Shown piece after piece: positions 15,388 through 25,046 of a stretch of DNA of 64,000 nt. Made by a program: the position numbers and the translations under genes. The notes beneath the pieces are model-generated. The model searched no databases and had not been told where the DNA came from. It worked only from the letters and a program-made list of their open reading frames with translations. Source of the stretch: Actinomycetota bacterium (lineage in GTDB: Bacteria > Actinomycetota > Actinomycetes > Actinomycetales > Microbacteriaceae); the NCBI GenBank assembly GCA_009702455.1, contig WLIA01000001.1:1-64000 (forward strand), read 5' to 3'. Within the stretch, counting starts at the first letter, position 1. The number at the start of each line of letters is the position of its first letter.

Positions 15388-15972
15388 CTAACGCAACACA
15401 ACAACAACTGCGAGCACCGCAAAAATCACTGCGATTACTCGGTTGACCAGCGTCTGATTCTGTCCGCGCGAAATCCATGCACGGATAGGCACTGCTAGCC
15501 CGATGTAGAACGCACTGATTAGTGTGAAGCCGATCGCAATTATGAGGTTCAACACGAGCAGGTTGGTTGTTGCGCTCACCTGCGGCACAACCGCAACGTA
15601 GAAGAGCAGTGCAGTTGGGTTGCTGACTGCCAGCGCAAAAGCCAGTGACAGACTCGGCCAGAATCCGTTGCTCAGCTTTCGCTTGGCTGCACCCTTGGCA
15701 TTCCAGAGGCTTATTGCCTTGTAGAGCAAGAAAGCTGCGCCGAACCACTGCAGGGCTTCGATCAGTTGAGGGGCTGCGGCAATGAGTGCGTTCAAGCCGA
15801 AGAACGAAATTGTCATCAGCAAGACTTTTGCGAGCGTTATGCCGATCGAGTAGGCAACGGCAGCACGCCATCCGCGTTCAATGGTCGAGGTCAGCAGCAG
15901 CATTGTGTCGATGCCAGGGGTGGCAGCGGCCACGAACCAGATCGCTGTGAACAGTAAATATGACTCAAACAC
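15388..15972 (-). CDS. LysE family translocator
   Basis: 194 residues with six membrane segments. The N-terminus (FESYLLFTAIWFVAAATPGIDTMLLLTSTIERGWRAAVAYSIGITLAKVLL) has the LysE/RhtB signature, a Pro-Gly pair in helix 1 then a Gly-rich helix 2. It likely exports an amino acid or homoserine lactone. GTG 15972 is chosen because AAAGG lies upstream and the family starts here; an ATG 36 bases earlier in frame is possible. The gene is divergent from asparaginase. A role paired with the adjacent asparaginase in amino-acid balance is only suggested by position. Confidence 0.78.
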   Translation of the reverse strand: MFESYLLFTAIWFVAAATPGIDTMLLLTSTIERGWRAAVAYSIGITLAKVLLMTISFFGLNALIAAAPQLIEALQWFGAAFLLYKAISLWNAKGAAKRKLSNGFWPSLSLAFALAVSNPTALLFYVAVVPQVSATTNLLVLNLIIAIGFTLISAFYIGLAVPIRAWISRGQNQTLVNRVIAVIFAVLAVVVVLR

Positions 15973-16047
15973 GATGCAGACCTTTGGCGACCGATGGCAT
16001 GCGCTCATCCTAGTTATAGACATGCCTAGATGTGCGAGACTTTTGGC

Positions 16048-17025
16048 ATGACCCACGCCTTTGATACCGTTTCGGCGTTATTGCCAAAGCCACTCGACTT
16101 TGTCGAAGTGGCCGTGCTCGAACGTGGCGGCATTGTTGAATCGAGACACCGAGGCATTGGTGCTTTGGTTGACCCAGAAGGCAAGCTGATCGACCATCTT
16201 GGTTCGGCAAAGAGACTTATCTATGCGCGCAGTGCCGTGAAACCCCTTCAGGTCGTCGCCATGCGTCGAGCCGGGCTAATGCTCGAAGGCGCACAATTGG
16301 CCGTTTCTGCTGCCAGCCACCAGGGCACGCCCCAACACATTGCCCTAGTCGAGGCAATTCTTTCTGGTGCCGGCCTGGGCCCAGACGCTCTTCAGTGCCC
16401 AGTGGCTTGGCCCGGCAATGCGGCGGCCCGCGCAGAGGCGCAGGCCAAGGGTGAGACCGAGACCCGCCTAGCTTTCAACTGTTCTGGCAAGCACGCGGCC
16501 TTCTTGGCGGCTAGCGTGGCAGCCGGATTTGACACCGAAACTTACCTGAATGCCGACCACCCCCTGCAAAAGCTGGTCGAGCAGGTAATCGAGGAATACT
16601 CGGGTGAAAAGATTTTGCACACCACAATCGATGGCTGCGGTGCGCCACTTCACACAATCACGGTCGAAGGCCTAGCTAGAGCAATCGCAAAGTTCACGGC
16701 AACCGATACCGATGTTGTCGACGCAATGCTCGCGAACCCGTGGGCGGTTGGCGACACCAATTCGATGGATGCGCTCGTGATGAAACACGGCATGGTTGCC
16801 AAGATCGGTGCCGAGGGTGTTTTCGTGATCGGTCTCAAGTCGGGTCACGGAGTCGCGGTGAAAATCGCCGATGGTTCACTTCGTGCGGCACCGCTTGTCG
16901 CTCTTGCACTTTTGCACCGCAATCAACTAATCACGGATACCGCATTTGGCGAGCTCAAGATCGCGCTCGCGGTTAAGTCGCTCGGCGGCTCTCAGGTTGT
17001 TGGCGAACTCAAGTTGGTTGTTTGA
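16048..17025 (+). CDS. Asparaginase II family protein
   Basis: 325 residues from ATG 16048. It has the features of the PF06089 family, unrelated to classical AnsA/AnsB: VAVLERGGIVESRHRG, then RSAVKPLQVVAMRRAG, SAASHQGTPQHIA, NCSGKHAAFLAAS and DGCGAPLHTITVEGLARA. The Ser/Lys pair in the NCSGKHA segment likely acts in catalysis. It hydrolyses asparagine to aspartate and ammonia. ATG 16048 is chosen over ATG 16030 since an extended -10 (TGC-GAGACT) ends six bases before it. Confidence 0.85.
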   Translation: MTHAFDTVSALLPKPLDFVEVAVLERGGIVESRHRGIGALVDPEGKLIDHLGSAKRLIYARSAVKPLQVVAMRRAGLMLEGAQLAVSAASHQGTPQHIALVEAILSGAGLGPDALQCPVAWPGNAAARAEAQAKGETETRLAFNCSGKHAAFLAASVAAGFDTETYLNADHPLQKLVEQVIEEYSGEKILHTTIDGCGAPLHTITVEGLARAIAKFTATDTDVVDAMLANPWAVGDTNSMDALVMKHGMVAKIGAEGVFVIGLKSGHGVAVKIADGSLRAAPLVALALLHRNQLITDTAFGELKIALAVKSLGGSQVVGELKLVV

Positions 17026-17113
17026 AAAAGCGCGCACCAAAACACTGGCTCTTCACTTTGCTCAACCAACGCCCTTAGGCTTAATTTAGGGCAATCAGGC
17101 GAGGGGCAGCGGT

Positions 17114-17836
17114 TTGAAAAGAAGAGAACTCATCGGTGGCTCTTTAGCCCTGGCAACGCTGTTGCTTACCGGGCAGCCCGCGCAGGCAAAAGACATCAGC
17201 CTCGGCAAAGCTGCCGACATCAAGGTGGGTGCAGCCAGGGTTTTCACGATTGCCGGCAGTCGCATTCTGGTATTTAGGCAAAGCACCTCGCGCTACTCCG
17301 GCTTCATCGCGAGTTGCCCGCACGACGCAACAAACCTGCTCGCATCACATGTGAGATCTGCGCGAGTTAACTGCCCGAAAGACAAGAGCGTCTTCAACGC
17401 AAGCACCGGCCGGCGCATCAGCGGCCCAACCGCAAAATCGTTGCAAGTCGTGCCACTCAAGGTCACAAGTGGTTTTCTGATTGCAACATTGGCGCCAGCC
17501 GCCACGACAGCGCCAACACCGACACCGTCTAACTCGGCATCAGGTGAAGAAATCACAAAGAGCGCACGCGTTCCAGTTGGCGGCGGAATAAAGGTCAATT
17601 CGAAGCGCGGCGAGATCATGGTGGTGCAACCAACGGCCGGTTCTTTCGCCGCATTCTCGACATATTGCAATCACGGTGGCTGTGCGGTGAGCCGTGCAAC
17701 TGCGTCGGCAATTATTTGCACATGCCACGGTTCAGAATTCTCAACTTCTAACGGTTCGGTTATTCAGGGCCCGGCAACTCAAGGCCTAATGCGTTACGAC
17801 ATTTTCGAGCGCGACGGCGCAATTTTCTTGCGATGA
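17114..17836 (+). CDS. Secreted tandem Rieske-type protein, first cluster site degenerate
   Basis: 240 residues: a signal peptide (KRRELIGGSLALATLLLTGQPAQA), a Rieske-like domain (about 28-126), a Thr/Pro/Ser linker (127-148), and a second Rieske domain (149-240). The second has all 2Fe-2S ligands and the disulfide pair: Cys185-Asn-His187...Cys190 and Cys202-Thr-Cys204-His205-Gly-Ser. The first keeps Cys68-Pro-His70 and Cys87 but has Lys89 and Asp90 where Cys and His are expected, so it cannot bind the usual cluster. It may be an electron-transfer partner at the outer face of the membrane. TTG start behind a GAGGGG site. Confidence 0.75.
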   Translation: MKRRELIGGSLALATLLLTGQPAQAKDISLGKAADIKVGAARVFTIAGSRILVFRQSTSRYSGFIASCPHDATNLLASHVRSARVNCPKDKSVFNASTGRRISGPTAKSLQVVPLKVTSGFLIATLAPAATTAPTPTPSNSASGEEITKSARVPVGGGIKVNSKRGEIMVVQPTAGSFAAFSTYCNHGGCAVSRATASAIICTCHGSEFSTSNGSVIQGPATQGLMRYDIFERDGAIFLR

Positions 17837-17852
17837 AGTTTGGTTCTGAGTC

Positions 17853-18506
17853 ATGCCGGTAATGCCGATGTTTCCCCTGGGTACAGTTTTGCTTCCGGCA
17901 ATGCCGTTGTCGCTTCGCATCTTTGAAGAGCGCTATCTAAAACTTCTTGGCGATCTGATGACCTCAGAGAATCCCGAGTTCGGCGTGGTGTTGATCGAGC
18001 GCGGCCAAGAAGTCGGCGGCTCAGATGAGCGCATGAGCATCGGCACGATTGCGTCGGTCACCGACATCGGCACAGTCAACGAGTTCTATGGTCTCGAGTC
18101 GGTTGGCACGCAGCGCTTTCGCGTCAATGCTTGGCTGCCAGACGACCCATATCCGCTGGCCGACATTGACTTTATTGAAGATCTAATCTGGGATGCCAGC
18201 CTCGAACCAGCGCGAGTTCATCTCGAAACCCAGGTGCGAAAGCTTCTGGCCTTCGCCAGCGAGTTTGGCGACCTGCAGTTTGGGGCAGACACCTTATTCA
18301 GCGACGACCCGATCGAAGCCTGCTGGCAGATGGCCGGTGTGTTGCCAATCGGTCAACTCGATCAGCGCGACCTGCTCGGCTCGCTATCTGCCGAAGAGCT
18401 GATTTCGAGAACGCTCGAAATCGTCAACACTGCCGATGAGACTCTCAGGCGCATGATGCAGCAGGAGCCCGGCGAGGACCCCGAGGGCGACCAAAACTCT
18501 CAGTAA
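17853..18506 (+). CDS. LON substrate-binding-domain protein
   Basis: 217 residues, entirely the LON N-terminal (PUA-like) domain. It begins MPVMPMFPLGTVLLPAMPLSLRIFEERYLKLL, the canonical opening of ATP-dependent Lon N-domains, followed by GVVLIERGQEVGG and the helical end. There is no ATPase or protease domain, which is normal for this stand-alone family in actinobacteria. It probably binds a protein or small ligand; its precise role is unknown. It follows the Rieske gene after 16 bases and could be cotranscribed with it. Confidence 0.82.
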   Translation: MPVMPMFPLGTVLLPAMPLSLRIFEERYLKLLGDLMTSENPEFGVVLIERGQEVGGSDERMSIGTIASVTDIGTVNEFYGLESVGTQRFRVNAWLPDDPYPLADIDFIEDLIWDASLEPARVHLETQVRKLLAFASEFGDLQFGADTLFSDDPIEACWQMAGVLPIGQLDQRDLLGSLSAEELISRTLEIVNTADETLRRMMQQEPGEDPEGDQNSQ

Positions 18507-18538
18507 AACCGCATGGATGTAACGCCTAAACTTAGGCC

Positions 18539-18961
18539 ATGGCTATGTGGGTTTGGTTAGCAGCAGGCGGAGCCCTGATGCTCGTTGAGTTAATGACTGC
18601 GAATCTACTGTTCGCGTCTTTGGCAGTTTCTGCCTTGGCAGCAGGTGCTGCTGCGGGCCTAGGTTTCGATGGCGTAGTGCAGACGATTGTTTTCGGAATT
18701 GCAGCAGTTGTTTCTCTATTCTTCCTTCGACCGATAGCGCTGAAACACCTGAAGAAGACCCGGCCCGATGCAGCCACAAACACCGATGCACTTATCGGTG
18801 CATTCGCTTTCACCATGACGAGCGTTAGTGAGACCGGCGGGCAGATCAAGCTAGCCGGCGAAGTCTGGACAGCCAAAACTGAAGGTGGCTCAATCGCCGC
18901 AGATCAGAAAGTCTTTGTAACAGCAATTCGCGGAGCTACCGCAATTATCAAGGAGGCATAA
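18539..18961 (+). CDS. NfeD-like membrane protein
   Basis: 140 residues: two or three membrane segments near the N-terminus (about 5-25, 30-45, 47-66) and a C-terminal OB-fold domain (about 80-140) ending AIRGATAIIKEA. This is the short NfeD type that works with SPFH proteins. The next gene, which starts in its stop codon (TAATG), is that SPFH partner. The ATG is six bases after TAAACT (18527-18532), giving a leaderless operon start. Confidence 0.85.
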   Translation: MAMWVWLAAGGALMLVELMTANLLFASLAVSALAAGAAAGLGFDGVVQTIVFGIAAVVSLFFLRPIALKHLKKTRPDAATNTDALIGAFAFTMTSVSETGGQIKLAGEVWTAKTEGGSIAADQKVFVTAIRGATAIIKEA

Positions 18962-19851
18962 TGCAAGAGTTTTTGGACTTTTTCAATGTTCTAGTTCTTC
19001 CAGTTATCCTCATCACCATCTTTGTGGTGATTCTCGCTAGGTCGATTCGCATCATCCCGCAGGCAAGCGCCGGAATCGTTGAGCGTCTCGGTCGCTACCA
19101 CCGCACACTCGACGCGGGTCTTGCACTTATCGTGCCGTTCATCGACCGCTTGCGCCCACTTATTGACCTGCGTGAGCGCGTGGTTTCGTTTCCGCCTCAG
19201 CCGGTAATCACCTCAGACAACCTGGTTGTCGAGATTGACACCGTTATTTACTTTCAAGTGACCAACCCGAAGTCTGCGGTTTACGAAATCGAAAACTTCA
19301 TCACCGGCATCGAGCAGATCACAATCACGACGCTGCGAAACGTTGTCGGTGGCATCGACCTAGAGCAGACACTTACCTCGCGAGACTCAATCAACAGCGC
19401 ACTGCGCGGCGTCTTGGATGAGGCAACTGGCAAGTGGGGTGTGCGCGTTAACCGCGTTGAGCTCAAGTCGATTGAGCCACCGCAGACCGTGAAGACCGCC
19501 ATGGAGTTGCAGATGAAGGCAGAGCGCGAGCGTCGCGCAGTCATCTTGACCGCCGAGGGTGAGAAGCAGAGTCAGATTCTTACAGCTGAGGGTGCTCGCC
19601 AGGCAGCAATCTTGAACGCAGAGGGTGCCGCAAAGGCAATCGTGATCAAGGCCGAGGCTGAAGCCGAAGCGGTTCAGAGAGTGTTCGATGCGGTTCGTTC
19701 GGCAGACCTAGACGACAAGATGTTGGCCTACCAATACCTAGAGCAGCTTCCGGTTATCGCAAACGGAACCGCAAGCAAGCTATGGCTCTTGCCATCTGAA
19801 CTGTCTGGCGCCATCGAGAAGATTGCCGGCGCATTTAGACCAGGCAAATAG
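18961..19851 (+). CDS. SPFH/band 7 (stomatin/paraslipin-like) protein
   Basis: 296 residues. An N-terminal membrane anchor (about 8-28) is followed by the band 7 domain beginning SIRIIPQASAGIVERLGRYHRTLDAGLALIVPFIDRL. A coiled-coil rich in A/E/K (QMKAERERRAVILTAEGEKQSQILTAEGARQAAIL) and a C-terminal hydrophobic piece complete it. Such proteins form large membrane cages that organise microdomains and control FtsH-type proteolysis. AAGGAGG lies upstream. It is coupled to the NfeD gene. Confidence 0.9.
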   Translation: MQEFLDFFNVLVLPVILITIFVVILARSIRIIPQASAGIVERLGRYHRTLDAGLALIVPFIDRLRPLIDLRERVVSFPPQPVITSDNLVVEIDTVIYFQVTNPKSAVYEIENFITGIEQITITTLRNVVGGIDLEQTLTSRDSINSALRGVLDEATGKWGVRVNRVELKSIEPPQTVKTAMELQMKAERERRAVILTAEGEKQSQILTAEGARQAAILNAEGAAKAIVIKAEAEAEAVQRVFDAVRSADLDDKMLAYQYLEQLPVIANGTASKLWLLPSELSGAIEKIAGAFRPGK

Positions 19852-19871
19852 AAAGGCTAGAGGAACCAGAA

Positions 19872-20156
19872 ATGGAAGGACTCGTAGCGGTCGTTGTCAC
19901 CATTCTTTTGGTGGTCTATTCGTCAGCGATTCTTGCGGTTGCACTCTCATGGATTCGTCTCGGATTTCTCAGGATCGTTTCGCGAGTGTTTGCCGGCTTC
20001 GCAATTGTCAGCGGAACATGGTTGGCCGTAACGCTGATTGACGGCAACGGAGTCTTCGTCGGCGGCATCCCAGTTTTGTTAGGAGCGTTTGCACTTATCA
20101 ATTCACTGCGCCGCAAACGCCAAGAGCGTGCGAAACTAGACACATGGAAAAGCTAA
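19872..20156 (+). CDS. Small membrane protein, unknown
   Basis: 94 residues with three hydrophobic segments (about 3-24, 32-50, 58-72), a basic end (RRKRQERAKL), and no recognised domain. It sits 20 bases after the SPFH gene behind AGAGGAAC and overlaps the start of the next gene by 13 bases, so it belongs to the same operon. A part in the SPFH/NfeD membrane complex is possible on context alone. Confidence 0.6.
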   Translation: MEGLVAVVVTILLVVYSSAILAVALSWIRLGFLRIVSRVFAGFAIVSGTWLAVTLIDGNGVFVGGIPVLLGAFALINSLRRKRQERAKLDTWKS

Positions 20157-20401
20157 AGAACCTGCTCTCAAAGTTGCCTCACCCGGTGCGCTGGGTGCTG
20201 TCTATGGTTTTTGGCTTCGCTCTGCTGATTCTTGGCCTCGTCATGCTGGTCACCCCTGGCCCTGGCATTTTGTTCATCTTCTTCGGGCTTTCAATTCTTG
20301 CCCTTGAGATCGAGTGGGCTCGAGAGCTCAACAAGCAGGGTGTTCAGGGGCTGGAGCGCATCGTCGCCAAGGTCAAAGAATTCTTCAAGCGCAACAAATA
20401 G
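20144..20401 (+). CDS. PGPGW-family transmembrane protein
   Basis: 85 residues: amphipathic start (MEKLKNLLSKLPHPVRW), two membrane segments with the loop VTPGPGILFIFFGLSILALEIEWARELNKQG, and a basic helical tail. The PGPG motif followed by an acidic-aromatic helix (EIEWA) defines this family of putative transmembrane proteins. Function unknown. The ATG overlaps the previous gene by 13 bases. Confidence 0.75.
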   Translation: MEKLKNLLSKLPHPVRWVLSMVFGFALLILGLVMLVTPGPGILFIFFGLSILALEIEWARELNKQGVQGLERIVAKVKEFFKRNK

Positions 20402-20415
20402 TTGCAGCTCTTGAA

Positions 20416-20910
20416 CTATGAGGTTTGAGAAGATCTCTTAGTTCGGTTAGCTGGAAAACCGTTTGAAGCCCGCGATAAGAAAATCGCAAACACCAAAGCA
20501 ACCACGATTCCTGCGCTCACTGCCAACTCGAGAATTGCTCTATCGAATTGTTCTTGAGATTTTCCCGACGCTAGGGTCATCGATGCGCCGACAGTAAGAA
20601 TGTGTCTCACGGCCGCAATTACGCCGATGATAAGAAAGTTCTGCAGCTGAAAGACACCGTCGGTGTAGCGGGCGATAACGGTTCGCAGAATTTCAAGAAT
20701 GATGATTATGAAGAGAATGTCATTGATGGCCTGAATCATTCCGGTTGGAAAGAACGGGTTCGTTTCAAAAACACGCATGACCGACGAAACCAGGGCTGCC
20801 GCGGCGATTCCCAGCAGAAAGATGCCGAGAATGATGTGAAAGACTTCTTCGATTCGCTCGACCCACCTGCTCGGCACAATGAGCTTGTGCTCTTCGATTT
20901 CCTTTGCCAT
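20416..20910 (-). CDS. PsiE-like membrane protein
   Basis: 164 residues with four membrane segments (about 24-46, 62-82, 93-111, 129-147). The segment INDILFIIIILEILRTVIARYTDGVFQLQNFLIIGVIAAVRHILTVG fits the phosphate-starvation-inducible PsiE family. The ATG is six bases after TACATT (minus strand, 20922 to 20917), consistent with leaderless transcription. It is convergent with the PGPGW gene, with 14 bases between the stops. The regulation by phosphate seen in enteric PsiE is not evident from the sequence here. Confidence 0.7.
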   Translation of the reverse strand: MAKEIEEHKLIVPSRWVERIEEVFHIILGIFLLGIAAAALVSSVMRVFETNPFFPTGMIQAINDILFIIIILEILRTVIARYTDGVFQLQNFLIIGVIAAVRHILTVGASMTLASGKSQEQFDRAILELAVSAGIVVALVFAIFLSRASNGFPANRTKRSSQTS

Positions 20911-21085
20911 GTCTGAAATGTAGCGGAATAGGGGCGGTTGGCAAATCGATATCGGTCAGGTTTCATCACAGTTTGATGTCGACTCACGGCATTTGTGAAC
21001 GGGTGCGACTAGGTTGTAGCGTTAGCGTCATTGGTAGCATTCAGGCAAGCAAACAGTTCTAAAGCCCATTCTTTAAAGGAGTAGC

Positions 21086-22621
21086 GTGTCTCTAATTGGC
21101 GTCGTAAAAGAGCAGCCGGGCGAGTCTCGCGTGGCCGCAACTCCCGAGACTGTAAAGGTCATAATTTCACTGGGATACCAGGTAGTCGTAGAGAAGGGTG
21201 CCGGCGCTAAAGCCGCATTTCCCGACTCTGCCTATGCGGAGGCCGGGGCCAAGATCGCCTCAACTGCCGACGCCTGGAAGGCAGATACCGTTCTTTCGGT
21301 GAATGCGCCGACCCCCGCAAACATCAAGCGCTTAAAGAAAGGCGCAATTTTCGTTGGTGTATTGAGCCCGGCCCTAAAGCCCCAGTTGCTCGACGCCCTT
21401 GCCAAGCAGGGCGTCACCGCATTGGCCATGGATGCGGTTCCAAGAATTTCACGAGCCCAGTCGATGGACGTGCTCAGTTCGATGGCCAACATCGCCGGCT
21501 ACCGTGCCGTAATCGAAGCCGCACACGAGTTCGGTCGTTTCTTCACCGGTCAGGTAACAGCTGCCGGAAAAGTTTCGCCTGCGAAAGTTTTGGTCGCCGG
21601 TGCCGGTGTTGCCGGTCTTGCAGCTATCGGTTCGGCATCGAGCCTCGGAGCAATTGTTCGAGCAACTGATCCGAGACCAGAAGTCGCAGACCAGGTCAAG
21701 TCAATCGGTGGCGAATATCTTGCCGTCGAAGTTGAAGAGAAGATGCAGTCGAGTGACGGTTATGCAAAAGAGACAAGTAAGGCATACGAACTAAGAGCGG
21801 CGCAGATTTACACCGAACAGGCCGCAGACGTAGACATCATTATTACGACAGCGTTGATTCCAGGCAGACCTGCTCCGAAGTTGATTACAGCCAAGGATGT
21901 CTCGCTCATGAAGCCCGGCAGCGTGATTGTCGACATGGCTGCAGCTCAGGGTGGAAACGTCGCTGGCTCGGTGGCTGGCGAGCGAGTCGTTACAAAGAAC
22001 GGCGTGATCATCCTTGGTTACACCGACTTGCCTTCTCGTTTGCCTGCGCAGTCTTCGCAGCTTTATGGAACCAACCTGGTAAATCTTTTGAAGCTGCTGA
22101 CTCCAAAGAAGAACGGCAAACTGTCGCTCGACTTTGACGATGTGGTTCAGCGTGCGGTGACGGTTGTTAAGGCTGGCAAGATCACCTGGCCACCTCCGCC
22201 GGTTCAGGTTTCGGCGGCTCCACCGGCGAAAGCCGAAGAGCCGGTTGCTATGCCAGAGAAAAAGAAGATGTCTGGTCGCACCAGAGGCGCACTCATCGCC
22301 GTTGGCATGGCGGGGCTATTCGGGCTTGTATCGCTGGCGCCAGCGCCACTTCCGCAGCACTTCTTGGTGCTGATGCTCTCTGTGGTCATCGGCTTCTATG
22401 TCATCGGCAAAGTGCACCACGCCCTGCACACTCCTCTTATGAGCGTGACCAACGCCATCTCTGGAATCGTTGTGGTTGCAGCCATTTTGCAGATCACCGA
22501 CTCAATTTTGGCGGTTCAGATTCTGGCCGCCATCGGCGTGCTGCTAGCCAGCATTAACGTATTCGGTGGCTTCGCGGTAACCCGTCGAATGCTCAAGATG
22601 TTCACGAGAGGAGACCAGTGA
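21086..22621 (+). CDS. pntA: NAD(P) transhydrogenase subunit alpha
   Basis: 511 residues, the full E. coli-type PntA. The alanine-dehydrogenase-like NAD-binding domain dI ([23 protein letters not shown], then [32 protein letters not shown]) is followed by a linker and the membrane part with four segments (about 399-510). Together with PntB it uses the proton gradient to move hydride from NADH to NADP+, supplying NADPH. The GTG follows AAAGGAG. The stop overlaps the pntB start (TGATG). Confidence 0.95.
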   Translation: MSLIGVVKEQPGESRVAATPETVKVIISLGYQVVVEKGAGAKAAFPDSAYAEAGAKIASTADAWKADTVLSVNAPTPANIKRLKKGAIFVGVLSPALKPQLLDALAKQGVTALAMDAVPRISRAQSMDVLSSMANIAGYRAVIEAAHEFGRFFTGQVTAAGKVSPAKVLVAGAGVAGLAAIGSASSLGAIVRATDPRPEVADQVKSIGGEYLAVEVEEKMQSSDGYAKETSKAYELRAAQIYTEQAADVDIIITTALIPGRPAPKLITAKDVSLMKPGSVIVDMAAAQGGNVAGSVAGERVVTKNGVIILGYTDLPSRLPAQSSQLYGTNLVNLLKLLTPKKNGKLSLDFDDVVQRAVTVVKAGKITWPPPPVQVSAAPPAKAEEPVAMPEKKKMSGRTRGALIAVGMAGLFGLVSLAPAPLPQHFLVLMLSVVIGFYVIGKVHHALHTPLMSVTNAISGIVVVAAILQITDSILAVQILAAIGVLLASINVFGGFAVTRRMLKMFTRGDQ

Positions 22622-24018
22622 TGACTGCTACAGCTATTGCTAACGCCGCCTACATCGCGGCCGCGCTCTTGTTCATCATGAGCCTTGCAGGCCTAAGCAA
22701 GCACGAGACCGGCAGCACCGGTGTTCGTTACGGCATGGCCGGCATGACAATCGCCATGGTTGCCACCATCTGGTTGTCGCTCTCGGGCGAGTGGACTGAC
22801 TCTTCGACCATCGGGCTAATTCTTCTCGTGGTTGCGCTTATAGCCGGTGCCGTAATCGGTCTCTGGCGAGCAAAAGTAGTTGCGATGACCGGCATGCCGG
22901 AGTTGATTGCACTGTTTCACAGCTTCGTTGGTCTCACCGCGGTTTTGGTTGGTTGGAACGGCGCGCTTCACTCGGGCGACCTAGCACCAGAACTTGTTGG
23001 CGTGCACAGGGCCGAAGTGTTCATCGGTGTATTCATCGGTGCGGTGACATTCACCGGTTCGATTGTCGCCTACCTGAAACTGTCGGCAAAGATTTCATCA
23101 AAGCCACTGATTCTGCCTGGCAGAAACTTCTTGAATCTTTTTGCACTCGTTGGTTTCATCGCGCTAACGGTTGCTTACGTAATTACTCCTGAACTCGGGT
23201 TGTTGATTGCCGTTACAGCTCTCGCTCTCGCACTCGGTTGGCACCTCGTTGCTTCAATCGGTGGTGGCGATATGCCGGTTGTCGTTTCGATGCTCAACAG
23301 CTATTCGGGATGGGCCGCGGCTGCCACGGGCTTCTTGCTCGGCAACGATCTGTTGATCGTCACCGGTGCTCTCGTCGGTTCGTCTGGTGCATACCTCTCT
23401 TACATCATGTGCAAGGCCATGAACCGTTCGTTCGTTTCGGTGATCTTCGGTGGCTACGGAATCGAAGCCCCATCTGAAACCGAAGAAGAGACCGGCGAAT
23501 ACACCGAGATTGATGCGGCTTCGGTTGCAGAACTTTTGAAGTCTGCCAAGACCGTGGTCATCACCCCTGGTTATGGCATGGCTGTTGCGCAGGCACAGTA
23601 TCCGGTAGCCGAACTAGCCAAGCGACTTCGCGAAAAGGGTGTCGAAGTTCGCTTCGGCATTCATCCGGTTGCTGGTCGCCTGCCTGGTCACATGAACGTG
23701 CTTCTGGCAGAAGCCAAGGTTCCGTATGACATCGTTCTCGAAATGGACGAAATCAACGACGACCTAGCCAGCACCAACGTGGTTCTGGTTATCGGCGCAA
23801 ATGACACCGTCAACCCGGCAGCCACCGAAAACCCAACCAGCCCAATCGCCGGCATGCCGGTGCTCAAGGTTTGGGAGGCCGAGAACGTGATCGTCTTCAA
23901 GCGCTCAATGGCCTCTGGCTACGCGGGCGTCGCAAACCCTCTGTTCTTCAAGCCAAACGCCAAGATGCTCTTCGGTGACGCTAAAGACAGAGTTAGCGAC
24001 ATTCTCAAAGCGCTCTAG
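22621..24018 (+). CDS. pntB: NAD(P) transhydrogenase subunit beta
   Basis: 465 residues from ATG (the GTG three bases earlier is an alternative). About nine membrane segments occupy the first ~260 residues and include the proton-path segment [14 protein letters not shown]. The soluble NADP(H)-binding domain dIII follows, with [47 protein letters not shown] and [14 protein letters not shown]. It completes the proton-translocating transhydrogenase with PntA. GAGAGGAG lies before the start, inside the 3' end of pntA. Confidence 0.95.
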   Translation: MTATAIANAAYIAAALLFIMSLAGLSKHETGSTGVRYGMAGMTIAMVATIWLSLSGEWTDSSTIGLILLVVALIAGAVIGLWRAKVVAMTGMPELIALFHSFVGLTAVLVGWNGALHSGDLAPELVGVHRAEVFIGVFIGAVTFTGSIVAYLKLSAKISSKPLILPGRNFLNLFALVGFIALTVAYVITPELGLLIAVTALALALGWHLVASIGGGDMPVVVSMLNSYSGWAAAATGFLLGNDLLIVTGALVGSSGAYLSYIMCKAMNRSFVSVIFGGYGIEAPSETEEETGEYTEIDAASVAELLKSAKTVVITPGYGMAVAQAQYPVAELAKRLREKGVEVRFGIHPVAGRLPGHMNVLLAEAKVPYDIVLEMDEINDDLASTNVVLVIGANDTVNPAATENPTSPIAGMPVLKVWEAENVIVFKRSMASGYAGVANPLFFKPNAKMLFGDAKDRVSDILKAL

Positions 24019-24107
24019 GCGAACTGGCAGGCAACTTTTCGCGTTCTGTGAGAGATTTGGCATGTGGGGTCGGGTTTTCGACCCGAAAGCTCTAGGAGAT
24101 CTCAAAG

Positions 24108-25046
24108 ATGAAAAAGCGCCGTTGGCTCTGGATTTCAGGTGCGGCCGTGGTCGTGGCTGCCGTTGTCGCCGCAATTGCGATTCCGGCGCTCACCGTGCAA
24201 ACCGAGTATGAGACCTACGAGGTGACCCCAACCGCAGTAATCAAAACGGTTGCGGCCAACGGCCAGCTAGCCGAGTCACAGCTCTTGGCATACGGCCCGA
24301 GCAAGCAAGCGATTTTGATATCGGCAAACGGCTCAGAACCCATCCCAGCGATGTTTGGTTTGAGTCTCGAAGTTAAGCAAATAGAAGTCACCCGCGGTCA
24401 GAGCGTTGAAAAAGACGACCTCTTGTTCAGCTATAAATCGCAACTCGGCCAAACCGTTCAGGTGCGCGCGATTGCCGATGGCATAGTTCGTTCGGTCGAC
24501 ACATCAGAGGGTTTGATTACCTCTGGTCAGGTTGTGAGCGTAGGCAGCGCAGATCCGGTGGTTTCTGTTTTTGCCAGCGAATATGACGCCGACCTGGTTG
24601 ACGTTGGTCAGAACGCAACAATCGAGCTCGATGCCATCAACGCCGTTTTCGAAGGTTCTGTTCTTTCGATTGGTCAGGTTGCCAGATCGCTCAGCGGCAT
24701 CAAGCAGTATGAAGTTTTGGTTGAGGTAAACGAGATTCCAGAAGGTGCACGTTTCGGAATGAGTGCAACAGCAGAGATTGAAGTTGAACGTTCGGGTTCT
24801 GTTCTTGCGGTTCCATTTAATTCGCTAATCGGCGAGAAACCAGAAGTTAAGGTGCTCGTGAAGAATGCAAGTGGCGGTCAGACCGTCACGAACGTTGCTG
24901 TGAAACTTGGAATCAGGGGAGACTCTCTGGTTGAAATCACCGACGGCCTAAAGGCTGGCGATCTCGTAATTGTTGGGCTGGCCGGCGATGTGCCAACACC
25001 AGTTGAGTTTGGCCCTCCGCGTGGAGCCACAAATAATGGGCGATGA
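24108..25046 (+). CDS. Efflux periplasmic-adaptor-type (HlyD/MacA-like) protein
   Basis: 312 residues. A single N-terminal membrane anchor (about 6-28) is followed by a biotinyl-lipoyl-like segment (LVAVEVTRG-type strand, QIEVTRGQSVEKDDLLFSYKSQLGQTVQVRAIADGIV) and a beta-barrel region ending in IRGDSLVEITDGLKAGDLVIVGL. This is the membrane-fusion subunit of MacAB-type ABC exporters, shortened as in Gram-positives. AGGAG lies upstream. Its 3' end overlaps the ATPase gene by 11 bases, so the three genes form one operon. A hairpin (24070-24086) just before the ribosome site might affect translation. Confidence 0.82.
   Translation: MKKRRWLWISGAAVVVAAVVAAIAIPALTVQTEYETYEVTPTAVIKTVAANGQLAESQLLAYGPSKQAILISANGSEPIPAMFGLSLEVKQIEVTRGQSVEKDDLLFSYKSQLGQTVQVRAIADGIVRSVDTSEGLITSGQVVSVGSADPVVSVFASEYDADLVDVGQNATIELDAINAVFEGSVLSIGQVARSLSGIKQYEVLVEVNEIPEGARFGMSATAEIEVERSGSVLAVPFNSLIGEKPEVKVLVKNASGGQTVTNVAVKLGIRGDSLVEITDGLKAGDLVIVGLAGDVPTPVEFGPPRGATNNGR

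Noticed and set aside
20991..21015. Half of a Rex redox-repressor site (TTGTGAAC) upstream of pntA
   Set aside because: The second half (TTCACAA-like) is missing; one half-site is expected by chance.
24067..24086. Hairpin between pntB and the efflux adaptor as a terminator
   Set aside because: No T-run follows; it may be only a local stem near the ribosome site.
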